Shown here one piece after another: positions 1-12,129 of a stretch of 64,000 nucleotides of DNA (position 1 is its first letter; the number at the start of each line of letters is the position of its first letter). This DNA is from Takakia lepidozioides. Lineage: Eukaryota > Streptophyta > Takakiopsida > Takakiales > Takakiaceae. The translations under genes and the position numbers were made by a program. The notes under the pieces are model-generated. The model was not told where the DNA came from. It saw only the letters and a list, made by a program, of their open reading frames with translations, and searched no databases. The DNA lies in the NCBI GenBank assembly GCA_030704615.1, contig CM060731.1:18848001-18912000 (forward strand). The letters are read 5' to 3'.

Positions 1-3000
1 CCAAAAGGTACAAATGGTGCCAAAACTCTCTGCATCTTTCCTGCTGCACATTTCCAGGCCCTGGGACCCAAACTCACAGCAAAAAGAGCCAGGCTTTTTG
101 CATATGGCTGCTCTGTATGATATCCTGTCTGCAACGAGAGAACATCAACAGATTCAGGCATAGTGATTACTCTCCGCAGAATTGTATTCCAATAAACACC
201 TAGCATTATTACCAAATCAGAATATCCTTGCAGAATATTGGCTCATTCTAATATTGAAACCATGCAACCCCCACCTATGAAGAGGACTCAGGCCCTGTGG
301 ACAGCAACCCTCCCTGAGGAGGTCAGGCACTTTTGGCCCACCAGTGACTATGAGACAGCCCAAATACCTCGGTGGTCATGCACTGTGTGACAGAAATTGA
401 GTGTTGATCACCGAGCTGGCCTTGACATCAAACTACAAAGAATAAGGTTTATCCAGCATCTTGCACTCAATCTTCTTGCAAAAGACGTGACCTGTGTGGC
501 TGCGATTATACAGCCATTTACACTTCTGATAAAGAGCAGTAAGGTCCGTCACTCTTCCCTAGTGTTTCTGCAGCTGCTTATGCTATCAGGATTTCCACCT
601 GTCTGGGTGTCTGCCAATACCATCCAAAGAGAGGGCTGGGAGAGAGGTGGAGTGGTATCATCAAACCAGGATTCACCAACAAAATACCCCATCCTGAGCA
701 GCAGTTCACTGAAATTTGACTACCTTCCCACAAAATGAGAAGAGTACATCGTCAAGTCATTGCAAGCTCAAGCTTACCGGCACAAGATGATGGAACTCTC
801 CACTGACTCCAGCAAGCAGTGGGCCACGGCCATGGGCTGGAAGATTGCGTGGTTTGTAAGAGCTCCTGTGGTACTCCTGAGTCGACAATGGCTTACGTGG
901 GTCCTTCAGTGGAGCTGCCTTTGGTACTGCCCCTGCAACAGAAAAATAGGTACCGTACATGATCCACCTACCGTGCACACAACTGAACCACACCATTACA
1001 TAGAAATGGTATGTAAAGATCCGTGTCAAGTAATAAGGGTAACATTGTTAAGTTTTCAAACAACAAGGAGGGTACGACTTGTGGCTCCTTATCCCCAGAA
1101 TCCCAAGTACTGCTTCTCTAGCCTTCCAACTTGTCTGGGGGAAGTGATGAGAAAATGAGCACTATGATTCAAAAATGTAAATCACCAACGGGGCCCACCC
1201 CCAAAGGGGGCAGTAGCCGTGAGGTGAAGTGGCTTTACTTACGCTGGTTTCGGCCGGAGTCGTCTCTCTAATTCAGCAACAGCAACAGAAAGGTCAAAAC
1301 TCACGAAATGCCTGTTGTGAATCAGTGCGAAGGCCTTTGGATTTGAAGCCACCACCACCACTTGCTGCTGGCACACTCCAAACTGCTTCTGAGTCCCCAC
1401 CCAAATTGCCCAACCGCACCGAAGCAGTCCCTTTCTTGGCACGGCTGACTTCAGCCTTGTTTAACAAGGCTACTTTGTCAGGGTCTGAATCTAAAGTGGC
1501 GCCCGAGGCAAAATCGGAATTTGCGAGCTCAAGTGATGTTTTGACAGTAGCAGCATTCTTTGAAGCTTTCTTCAAATAAGGCAGTTTTTTGTTCGACGTA
1601 TGTTTGCCACTATCTGGCCCTCCTTTCTGTGATACAATTACATCCAATGCCTTGCGAGCTGCATCTTGAATGGACCGTGCCTGAACAAAATCCCATTGTC
1701 AATGTTACTTGTTTCCAGCAAACGCCTTTAACTTCACAAAGAATGTTAGGTCATTAGACATCCATATTTTCTCCTGTTCTTATCACAAGCGGTTCTTCTT
1801 TTGCCTTGGCGACTTGAGAAGGGAAACTTGAGCTGTTATATGTAGTGAATATATTGTCAAGTTCCTAAGCAAATGTTGGGAGGGATGCAAAAGTTATTGA
1901 CATTGAATTTTCATGCAAACTGTTCAAGCTCCTCAACAATGCTGAAACTCAAAAGTAATAGAATCAGATCCTACCTCACTTCTTTAATGCAACATAATAC
2001 AAAGAAAATCTACAAAGAAAGAAGAAGCTTAAATAAACATTTTGCAACAGAAAAATGCCCCTGCTATGGGTGGGAAAGAAACCCACGCACCTGTTTGTAA
2101 TAGATGGTGTCAGGGCCATTGTAACGCATGGCATTGCTGCAGATAAGCATAATGTCCTTCTGCACAGACACACTTCAGACAGCATGGAGGTCTTGCAATC
2201 TTCCTAAGCAAGTTGGGTAGGGAGGGACAAGATAGGAAAATAAAAACTGACTAAATTCTCTTTATGCCACATCACGAGGAATGAAATAAAGAGATTGTAC
2301 TCATAAGACGTTGTTTGCCGTAGCCTAATGAAATAAAGAGAAAGTGACTTTGAGTTTGTCAAACATGGCTACAAAACCATATCAGCTACATTGCACCAGA
2401 TAGAGGTCCTACAAAGTCCCAAAACTTCCATTCCATATAACCTTGAATAAAGAAATGCACAGCTCACATGATCTGAGCCCACGTGAAAAGGGGTAATCAA
2501 CATGAGTGTGACTTATCAACTTGTCACCAGATTGCAGCATGCAACCTCACAATCAGATGCAAATCTAGACACAGATGTGACATGAGTAAGGCAGTTCTTA
2601 GAAAGAAGATTACAGACGGCCACTTGAGAACCACACTGAAAGGCATCAAATATTCATATCCTTGCTAACCAGCTAATGGCCCAATTCAAATAGATGCCAA
2701 AGCATTGGGGGCCTGGAAGATACCTCAAAAAGATTCAATGTGGTATAAATTCCATCGCTTATCTTATTGTACATTGTGCCGAAGTCCATGGGCACTTTGA
2801 TGACGTCATAGTAATCTGGAACCTATCATACACCCATAACTATTCACAAGAAAGAATAATTGCAGTAGATTTTGGGCCAGCCCTGCTTCTTCTTCCAATC
2901 TAACAGATTCTTCAGCTGCAAAGATTTGCAATTAACACAGATGACCCAGCCAGAACCCAATATAAACAATGGGTTCAATGACCACAGCAATCAGTAAGTC

Positions 3001-4738
3001 CAGACATTATTTCAGATCTTGCGACGGTAGCTTTTAGCACATGTAGGACTGAAAATGTGCATTGCACACTCCCCCAAGGAAATGACAGCAGTTGTATGAC
3101 AACTGAGGCATCAAAGACAGGTCGATCCTTCATCTAGAAGTTCAATATTATAATGGCAGATCCAACAAAGTGTGGCAATGATCGCAACATTTTGAATACA
3201 TTCATGAGTGGGAGAAGGGAGACATACAAGTCGAGAATCCACCGGTTCAGAGAATACTCCATACGTGTCCTTCCTGAAATTGCAAATCCATACACCTATC
3301 AGAAGTACAAAACCCACAAACATACAAGTGTTGAGATTGCCATAACACGCAGCAAGAAATAGACACTGCAAACTAATCTCAATTGATCTCCATTGCTCCT
3401 TAGAGCAAGACAAGACTGAGATACACCAAACACATTCAGGTTAGGAGCCCCATAGTCAAAAGCCCAAATGCAAAGCTGCAACAGACAGCATGCCCTCTCA
3501 TAGAAGGTTCTTAGTTCTTACATTTTCAACTTCTCAAGAACCCCTTCAAGTATCTGCCTTGAAGGTGGTGGTATGGGATCTCGTACATGCATGGATTGCA
3601 CTGCAGATAGACAACACAAACATAGGCCATTAGCATCTACCACTCATCTTTGCAGACTTTAAACTTGACCATCGATACAACAGAAAGGATAGATGAAGAA
3701 CCTGATGCAAAATTGGACATGGGTGCTGCTTCCTCCTGATTGGCACCAGTCATCTCCTTCTGAAACAGAAACCAGATTATGCATACAGTCATATTGATCT
3801 GGAGTACAGAATTCCACACTTCCACCTTGACATACTGCAGTGTGTACCAGCTATTACCTTATAGAACCTAATCAGATAGCTGTGGGAGTACTTTTACTAT
3901 GTCAACCAGAGTTTTACTCACTTTAAGACATGTTCAACGAAAAGTGGCAGAGCACTTGTCCCCAACAGACTGTAGGCCCAAACCCAATAAGAAAAGGATT
4001 CACACTTCACACAGGCTCTGAGGTCCACTCGAATGATAAAAGTCAAACCAAAAGCAAATTGTGGTGGCATAATTCTTTTTCCTCTCATGACAGAAGCGAC
4101 ACTTATGTGAAGCAGGATTCACCGTGCTGCTACATAGAACATCATTGGCAGATGTGATCGTTCTTAAGGTATCCAATCACGCCGGGAAAGCGGTTGAGTA
4201 GGAAGGAGATTGTAACATGCACTAAAATCGATCGAACAACCTAACACCACAGACACCAACTTGCATAACATCTGTGCCTATCATGATACAAATGTCAATA
4301 TCGCTAGCCTCTTGAGCTCCCAAGTGAGAGATGTGTCCTTTGTACCTACTAATACAATTGACCGCAGCAGTCAGGTCTCAAACTCACCTTGTACAAAGGT
4401 TTCTTCACGAGCGGGGGCAGAGATACCCGAACCCGAAGCGGACCAGATGCCTGACTTCCAACCGCTGCTCGAGTAGATGACACTGCAACCCCATCCTTCA
4501 CAGCTACTCCCACAGCATGACTCTCCACGAGAGCCTTGAACTTGCGCTTCTTAGGGGGCGTGGGCAGCCGATTGCTGTCATCCGAAGCGCCCACATGCGA
4601 GGCCGGCTTCTGAGACATGGAAGGACATGGTTGGGCCTGTACATTTTGTAGTGCCACAGACGATAGCGAGGTGTGTGCAGCAGACACGGGCTTGGGCAAC
4701 TTGAGAACGACCTTAAGCTTCCTGTCTTTGTCCGCCAT
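1..4738 (-). CDS. Bromodomain protein of the BRD1/BRD2/BRD13 (BRD7/9-like) type, 3' end cut by window edge
   Basis: Nine exons on the minus strand fit in phase: 4738-4388, 3759-3702, 3600-3522, 3273-3228, 2822-2724, 2159-2091, 1680-1305, 932-778 and 128-1, continuing past the edge. The start is the ATG at 4738 (MADKDRKLKVVLKLPKP), with a Lys/Pro-rich N-terminus. Exons 3-7 build a bromodomain at about residues 145-245. Visible motifs are KDTYGVFSEPVD, VPDYYDVIKVPMDFGTM, LICSNAMRYN and YYKQARSIQDAARKAL. The Asn of AMRYN (about residue 225) is the acetyl-lysine-binding residue. Exons 8-9 carry the plant-specific conserved block (GYHTEQPYAKSLALFAVSLG, then PRAWK). In Arabidopsis this family contributes subunits of SWI/SNF (BAS) remodelling complexes that read acetylated histones in the nucleus. 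Family assignment is confident. The exon 2 donor (3702) and the exon 7 to 8 junction rest on phase and were not checked against RNA. Confidence 0.88.
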
Positions 4739-6285
4739 CGCCGACCCACCTGCCCCAGCTACCCCCACCCTTTCTCTTACCAATTTACTGTGGCGCCATT
4801 TATTTGCAAAGGAGCGATTCAGGTCGTTCCAATGCAAAGATCAATCCCACAACCCCAATGACAGAGTTTATATCGGTTCCCGATGTACTTTTACCCAAAA
4901 GAAAAAGGCGGTATTGGTTGACCAATGTGCTCTCGGACCACCTGTAGGTAATGCAGGCCTTTAATGCAAGAATGTAGCTGAAAAACAATAGACGTATCCA
5001 GCAATCCGGGGAAGGGCTTGCAAGATTGGAAGAAGGTGGATGGAGCGGTGAAATCCTGTCCAACAGGTGGAGACCCACCACAATGGTTTTGATTGTGCCA
5101 AAGCTGCATAGTGAAAATCGACATAAAGTTAAGGTTTGCTTAACGTCCAGCGGATTAGGACAGATACAGAGCTTAACCCTGCTTCTACTTACAGTGGCTT
5201 CTCCTCCCTTTCCCCAAATGCAAGAGCAATGTACCACATTGTACACTCTGGGCGCCCAGAGACACGGTGCCGGTAATAATGGGCGTGTTTGGGCAACATG
5301 CCAGCAATTATTATGCGGGGCGAAGTGGGTGAGCCTCCGATTGAAAATCTGGAGCGGTGAAATCAGCTAGTGGGTCTCCTTTCCTGTCATGTTGGTCAAA
5401 GTGGTGGATCTGGTTTTGGAGAAAGGGAATGGTGACCACCCATGCTGATCTCTTGCAAACTTTGCATTGTTTGGGAGAGACTGCCCTCCGACATTGCAGC
5501 GATTAATAGCTCTGGAATCCTGACCTAAATCTGAGGGCAATCCGACATTTTGAAGGCGAGTGATGAGGAGGTTTGGGTGTTCTTTTTCGTAGTCAATCCC
5601 ACCTGCGTTTTACTGTTGACTTTTGGGTCCGCGCCTCTGTATATTCGCAAACTTGCAGTTGTTGACAGCAACATTGTGAGAAGGATGCATCATCCGAAGG
5701 ACTGAAAGCTGACCTCAACCCAGCAAAAATGTCAAATGATCGTCAAACGTTCCAAGAACACCAATCCAGATCTGAGTCACACTCCTCTGTCCCGAATTAT
5801 ATGGGCAATTTCACCTCTTTGCAAGGCATTGTGGGTTTTCCAATGGATGAGTAGATGCACAGATCTGTAGCTTCGTCTCGTATAGATTTTTGTGTCGAGT
5901 AGCTCATTTGAATGCAAATTGATTTTGCTGGAGACCAGGGTTGAAATAACCTTTAAATGAGGCACGAGTCGTACAGTAGTGTCGGATGACGATCACACGG
6001 AACAAAGGAGAGATGTGTTTGTAGAGATTCAGAAAATGTCACGCCGAGTACCAAAGTGAGGTTCTTCTAAGTCAATCAAAAAAATTCTATCAAACATGAG
6101 ATATCTCGGGCAGGTTGAGATGGAATGGCGAATTGGGCTTGACACACTGCAATTGCAATGAGCAGAAGGGTGTTATAAAACGAGGAAGACTATGCCTACT
6201 TATTTCTGCACACGTCTGTGAGGAGGAAAGACCAGAAAAATGGTTTGACCATTTTGGTGAGAAGTCAGGGATAGCTCCTCTCAGA
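4739..6285. promoter_or_regulatory. Divergent intergenic region between the bromodomain and transporter genes
   Basis: No coding region is supported here. It lies between two start codons pointing away from each other, so it must hold both promoters and 5' UTRs. An acceptor-like CAG at about 6111-6113 could end a 5' UTR intron of the transporter gene. I see no convincing TATA box or repeat. Confidence 0.5.
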
Positions 6286-9200
6286 ATGCAGGAAGAAATA
6301 GCTTCGCTTGCCAGTAGTCCTGCTGCATTCATATCAGACCCAACTGCTGCTGAGATACTCCATAGAATGGATGTACCTGTCAATGAAGCGGCAGGTGTGG
6401 GGGAGCTTGAGACAGATACAATTGACAAGCTGTCTGTTAGAAGATCATCAGCAGGGGATCGGAGAGTGGAGGGTCTACATAGATCTGGTGAAGAGGGGGA
6501 CCAAGAATGTGGTTCCATTTTAAGGGAAAGGACAGGGGAGGGATGGAGAGATTTGACAAACAGCCATGAAGCTGAAGGTGTTCATGGGTTACGGAAGCTG
6601 GATTCTGAACCTAAAACCCCAGTTGTTCATGGCGATCTGAGAGAAAGAGGTGCAGGTCTAGTTTCAGACGATGACATTGAATCAGGAGGTTCGACACCAA
6701 AGAGAAGGTTTGGGACATTTAGGACTAGAGCCAATGGCCTGTCCTGTATGGAAAATGGGGTAGAGGGATCTTTCAAGGAGATCCCACTCAAGGGTGCACT
6801 TGATTTATCACCCCCTGAAAGGGATGCCAAAGAGCATCGCATGGAGTCCATGGACGAGGAGTTCGCAGTAGGAGGGGAACATTTGTCAGCTGAAATAAGA
6901 CCCATGACTCTAACCATCCTCAAGACCCTCTTTTATGTTTTGGTTTGGTACCTTTTCAGCACTCTCCTTACATTGTAAGTTTTTATTCATCCGGTGCCCT
7001 CATTCTACAGATTTCTCTTTCTTTCCTTGGGGTGGAAAAGTTCTCTATTATCTTTGTCATGGAGGTTTCCGAGTTGGTTCTCGTCTTGAATGGAAATAGT
7101 TCTGTGAGTTGGCATTGAATGCTTGTCCATTTCATTTTTTATAACAAAAGCGAGCAGGAGATGGATTTATTCTTGGACTGTCTCCTTGAGAATGTTTGGA
7201 TGGCATGTCCCGACAGAAATAATGCTCAGGGAGAAACAATGTGTTTTGTCGGACTTCATGAACTGACAGGTATAACAAGAGATTACTGGGAAAGAAGTTA
7301 GGCAATTTTCCAGCTCCTCTGTTGATGAACACAATCCATTTCTCCATGCAAGGCATCATATCGACTCTTTTAGTTCGCTTTTGGTGGAAAACACCCATTC
7401 GGATGACATGGAGAGACTATTTCTCAAGAGGTAAATTGTGTCTACATTGGCCTTTTAACCTGGCGTAGTTTCTGTAAAATCAACTAAGCTCTAGACGAAT
7501 ACCTCCATGTGAATGCAGCTTGCAGTTCTCTTTGTGTGTCTTTTCTATTTTTAGAAGATAGTTTTATTGAACCTTAGAAAGGTCGTTACTGAGAAGCCAC
7601 TTTTATCTGTTTGTTACAGTTGTTCCAACAGCAGGGGCAACAGCACTGGATATTGATCTTAGCAATATATCCCTTGTCTTTATCTCTGTGACTTTTTCTA
7701 CCATGGTGAGTGCCTTTTTTCACAGGACATGCAATTTTTCTACGAGCTGAGATTATTGTTGCAAGTAGTCACTAAGATGAAGCCTGGAAGAATTTGTCTG
7801 GATGTGGTTGATATAAGTACATATTATGGTGCAATTGATGGTACCCCCTCTATATGTTGACAAAGGGGTTGAGGTGGGGGGGGGGGGGAACAGGGTGGAA
7901 GACCATGCGGGTTTGGTTGAGTGCTGATTGCTTTAGATTTGTATTTGACTTGTAGCTGACTCTCATGGTATTTCTGGTGCAGTGCAAATCGGGAGCGCCA
8001 GTCTTTCTGCTCCTGTTTGCTTTCGCCTTCAAGTGGGTCACCCCTCAGACACTAGTCAATACCTTCATATAAGTGAACTACCATCTTCAAATTCATCTAT
8101 GCGAAGTCTGCTCTTGTTGATTGATCTGCACAGCTGCTTGCTCACTTTCTTTCCGTAATTCTCTTACTATAGTTTGCTAGAGGAACAAGCTACAGGAATA
8201 CACCCATGTACATATACCCCGTAGAAGCATATGATGTAAAGGTTTTAAGCTACCTGATATTGTTCAGATGTGCCACAGACTGAAGGTTCCCAGTTTCGAG
8301 GTGCTAGGCAGTATTGTAATCATTGTTCAGTTACCTGATGGTGCTCATCTGTGGCACAGACTGGAGGTGCCCAGTTTCAAGCTGTTGGCCATTATTGTGA
8401 TCATTTCCCTTGGAGTGATGTTGACAGGTATTTATTGCTCCTTTTCGTGTTGTTGCTGACATGCTGACACCTCCAGGGCAATGCATTTTCAGTTTGGATT
8501 GGAACAAAAGAGAAAAAGGAAGGAAGGTATGTAAGGCTCTGCTAAATTGGATTTTTTCTAGTGTTGCAGCCGTTGATGAATTTCACCAATCAAGACTTTC
8601 AGAAAAGGTGGCAAAAGATACGGAGTTTGAGCTTTGGGGCTTCATTCTGGTGATGCTGGCAGCAGTTATGTCTGGTTTCCGGTGGACTGTGACCCAGATT
8701 CTTCTGCAGGTACACTCCTATGTGAGGTTTCCAGAGACAACCCTTGCTATTTACCAAGGTAGGGAAAATTTGACAGATGTTTGTTAGTTTGTTATTGTTT
8801 TTCTTTCCCACTTCCTATAGTAAAATTCTTTCTTCTTTCTTTTCTGTTGGAAGTGTAAGAGGTAGCAAAACCTGTCTCTCTCACCCAACCCTTATATTTT
8901 GCAGCCTCAAAGATACACCAAGTTGACTTTGCAACCTAATCTTAAGTGGTCCCCACTCAGGAAAGCCACAAGTGCAATGTATCTAATAAGTGTCAAAATG
9001 TGTCGTCATGAGTCAATGTACCATCTTTTGCTATCACACAGTGAACAGGTGATTTTTTTCAACCAAGGCCTGAAGCTCTGTCTCTCCTTTTTACCGATGC
9101 CGTAGTCACTGGCATCTTGTTTCTGTTTTCCATTTTCTTTGGCATTGTCCTTAAGTTGTTGAATCATTACTTAGGCTAAATTAAGTTCTGTTTTCTGGTG

Positions 9201-10903
9201 GTTTGAATGGCTTTGTGCTTCTGCAAATGGGTGCGATAATATACAGAAAGAAGAATATGGTATGCCTTTCCCTTCCCTTGTATTCAATGCATAAATCCCT
9301 AACTTCAATCCCCAGGAATGCTTGAGCATAATTAGGGTGGAAATTTTAAGGCTGGAACAGGATTACTGCAGTACCCAACTACACATTACATGTAAAAGTG
9401 CCAGTAATGTTAGCATTTGATGCTTCCTTCTTAAAATGTTCATCCACACAAAATTTGACACGCCGATGAGAGTCTCAGATTTTTGTAGTCATTTGTTGAT
9501 CTGCATGGGGTTGGAGCAGGCTTGAACAACCCATTTGCAGCAATGGCCTATCTTACGCCTGTGATGGCTGGCATCACTCTGGCGTTCTCCTTCGCAACAG
9601 AGCCATGGGACAAATTTGGTCAGACCTCTTATTTCGACACTTCTCAGCATGTGTTTGACAGCTGTGCACTCATGCTGCTGGGAGGTACAATCGCTTTCTT
9701 CATGGTATGTCTAATCGGCCCTACGTTTGAAATCCTTTCCTGTCCTCTGTCCATTCCAATGGAAGTGCATACTGACTGATCGCTTCAGATTGAAATTTGA
9801 TAGATATCAATGTGACATAAAGCCTGATTTTTGCTTTCTTTCGGTCTGGGGAGACTTTTAGGTGATGACTGAATATCTGCTCGTATTGGCGACAAGTGCA
9901 GTCACATTGACCGTGGCAGGTGTGATAAAGGAGGTTGTCACCATTGTGGTAAGCAATCTAGTTGCCTCTGCAACTATAAAAAAAGTATGTGTAGGTACAG
10001 GCATAGTGATTAACTGCTGTGAATGTGAGCCATAACCTTTCCATATCCCCTGCTAGATGCTGATCCTCCTGGACCTGGTTGCATGCAATTCCCCACTGGA
10101 TTAAATTTCCATGGCATGTGGGTAAAGAAGGGGGACTTGAGTTGTGTTTTAACAGTAGCATGAAACGTCAATCATCAGCAATGGTTGCTTGATCTGCTAC
10201 TTGACTTTAGACACCCATAACTATGACCAAGCATCCTTCTGTGCAGGTGGATGTATTGTACTTTAATAGTCCGTTCGAAGTGTGGAAGGGGGTTGGGCTT
10301 GTCGTGATCATCTTTGGTGTCAGCCTCTTCAATTGGTTCAAGTATGTGTCCTCTTAACTTTGATCATAACATAGTTGTAACCAGACCGGGGGATAAGTTC
10401 AGTTCCAATTGAGCGTTGGTTTAAATGATACTGCCGTAGCACCTTTTATTCTGGTTCACTTTTTGCAGGAGTGATGGCTGGGGTCACATAGCTGGGAGCC
10501 TCTACCTAGAAACTCCAGCAGCTACTGGCTTCGTGCTTGCCAACTCAGCTCAATCTCAGACACAGTTATTGAATATGGGGGTTGTGTGGGAGGTGTATGG
10601 GTTGTGTTATCATTTGTCTTGCTTGTTGGAATCCCCATTTTCTATTTTCACTTGGGAGTTGATTGAGTACGTAGTACCTAGTTATCATCATAGTGAGCCT
10701 GTCTGTACCTTGGGTGTCACTAGTTTACAGCCAGGATGTATTGGCTCGAGTGCAGGTACCAAAAACTCGTAGAGGGAAAGCTGAGCAACCATCATGGAGC
10801 AACCCATCAAGAGGGTGATCGAAGTTCACTTAAATACATGCCTCTGGAGGATGAGATTGTTGTATTTAAGCTTGAGGATGAGTCAGACCAACACAATTTA
10901 TAA
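6286..10903 (+). CDS. SLC35C2-like sugar/phosphate transporter (plant TPT/DMT family, At1g06470-like)
   Basis: Eleven exons join in phase: 6286-6974, 7270-7430, 7620-7705, 7983-8032, 8360-8427, 8603-8709, 9247-9259, 9520-9704, 9862-9948, 10247-10341 and 10756-10903. The product is 562 residues. The first in-frame ATG (6286) is chosen; the frame is open further upstream but only from a non-ATG codon. Residues 1-205 are acidic and probably cytosolic. From about residue 208 there is a ten-helix drug/metabolite transporter fold. Diagnostic blocks are FPAPLLMNTIHFSMQGI, VVPTAGATALDIDLSNISL, CKSGAPVFLLLFAFAFK, ELWGFILVMLAAVMSGFRWT, TEYLLVLATSAVTLTVAGV and GVSLFNWFKY. A 50-residue acidic tail ends at TAA. 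The family moves sugar phosphates or nucleotide sugars across Golgi, ER or plastid membranes; the substrate cannot be read from sequence. Exon 7 is a 13-base microexon (KEEYG). Confidence 0.9.
8251..8412 (+). repeat. 81-bp tandem duplication covering an intron end and the start of transporter exon 5
   Basis: Two neighbouring copies, 8251-8331 and 8332-8412, are diverged. Each holds a TACCTGAT stretch, a CACAG splice acceptor and the start of an exon. The first copy reads LKVPSFEVLGSIVIIV and the second LEVPSFKLLAIIVIIS. The offset is exactly 27 codons and no stop lies between them, so use of the upstream acceptor (8278) would stay in frame and add 27 residues. The downstream copy matches the family consensus and is the likely constitutive exon. 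Confidence 0.85.
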
Positions 10904-12129
10904 TGTTTACTGCCAGTTGGGCAGTGTCACAGGACACATTCCAATGCTTGATGTTACAGTCCTCAATAGTTGAAGGGTAAGAGGATTCCTTAGAAAATTT
11001 TCCGTGTGCTCTGTTTTGTATTTCGATGGAGAGTGATTATGAATAGATACATGGGTTGGTACATTCTTTTGCTTGTAATTTCTTTCCTGGGTTATGGTTG
11101 TGCTTAAACTTTCCCAAACCTGTGCAATCATATATGAGCAGCGTCCAGGTGGGGTGCCGCATGGCATGGCCCAAATGAGGGAAGAATGCATTTCAACTGT
11201 TGAAAATCACTAGGTTTTCAGAATCCATGGATGGCCGTGTGGAGTCACACTCGTATTTGCTTGATATGTCTAGGTGACAGTATATTGCCATATTCTGTGC
11301 ACCTTCGATTTTGAAAAGAAAATCAGGACCAACAGTGGTTTCCATGTGGTCCTGCCTTATCAGTCGTGACCTACTATAACCCGTACGGGTTTGTGAATCT
11401 GACTAAAGAGACATATTAGAGATCACAAATTGCTGTACTGGTTGCAATTCGATGTATATGCAGGGTCTGGATGCAAGGATTCAACATTTCAGAGGGAGAG
11501 GGTCCACATGCAGCCAAATTGAAATTGGAAACTTCCTATGAAAGGCATGCGTGCTCTATATTCTATAGCTTAAACTATTATACACTAAAGCGTATATTGA
11601 TGAGAGCTGCAAGGAGATCGGAAGTGGAAACTTGTTTGAAAGTTGGTCATTGAGCAGTGTCTGAAATGTACCTATATCTCTCCTGTACATGACGTCTCTC
11701 TTCCTGTTTTGATAGGTTACTGATATCCTACAGGATGACAGCTTTGGAGCTTGATCAGACCTGCCTATTCATGGGCTGAAGCTCAATGTGTCAAAAAGGG
11801 GATGCAGATTTACACCTGTGAGGTTGAGCAAGGAATATACAAGAATGACAGTCAGACTGAGTGTTAATTGCTTCCCCTCTCCAAATCGACTAGACATGCA
11901 ATGAGCACTGAACACTCCATGTCATGGCAAGCTGGCACAGCCTTTGAGCTACAGTCATGGACTTCACTACAGTGAATCTCTTGTAGCTCTTTGTTTCAGT
12001 TACTTTTATTGTCTATTTGTCTAGCTCCTGCCTCTCAAAAAGAGGGACAGTGCCATCCCAAGCCAATATTAAAAATAGCCTCCTTTTGTCTGATAAAGGT
12101 ACTGTCCCCTTTTGAGGGTCTCCTCCCAC
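10904..12129. other. Convergent intergenic region, likely 3' UTRs
   Basis: This lies between the stop codons of two genes that converge. No open frame here has splice signals or family similarity that I can support. It presumably holds both 3' UTRs and polyadenylation signals. Confidence 0.5.

Noticed and set aside
567-703. Minus-strand open stretch after a CAG acceptor inside the bromodomain gene
   Set aside because: Exon 932-778 joins exon 128-1 directly, and HHLVP/TGYHTEQ aligns to the family without a gap, so this lies in an intron.
1237-1268. Possible 32-base exon in the bromodomain gene
   Set aside because: It would need a 36-base upstream intron, too short for plants, and the direct join 1305 to 932 is in phase.
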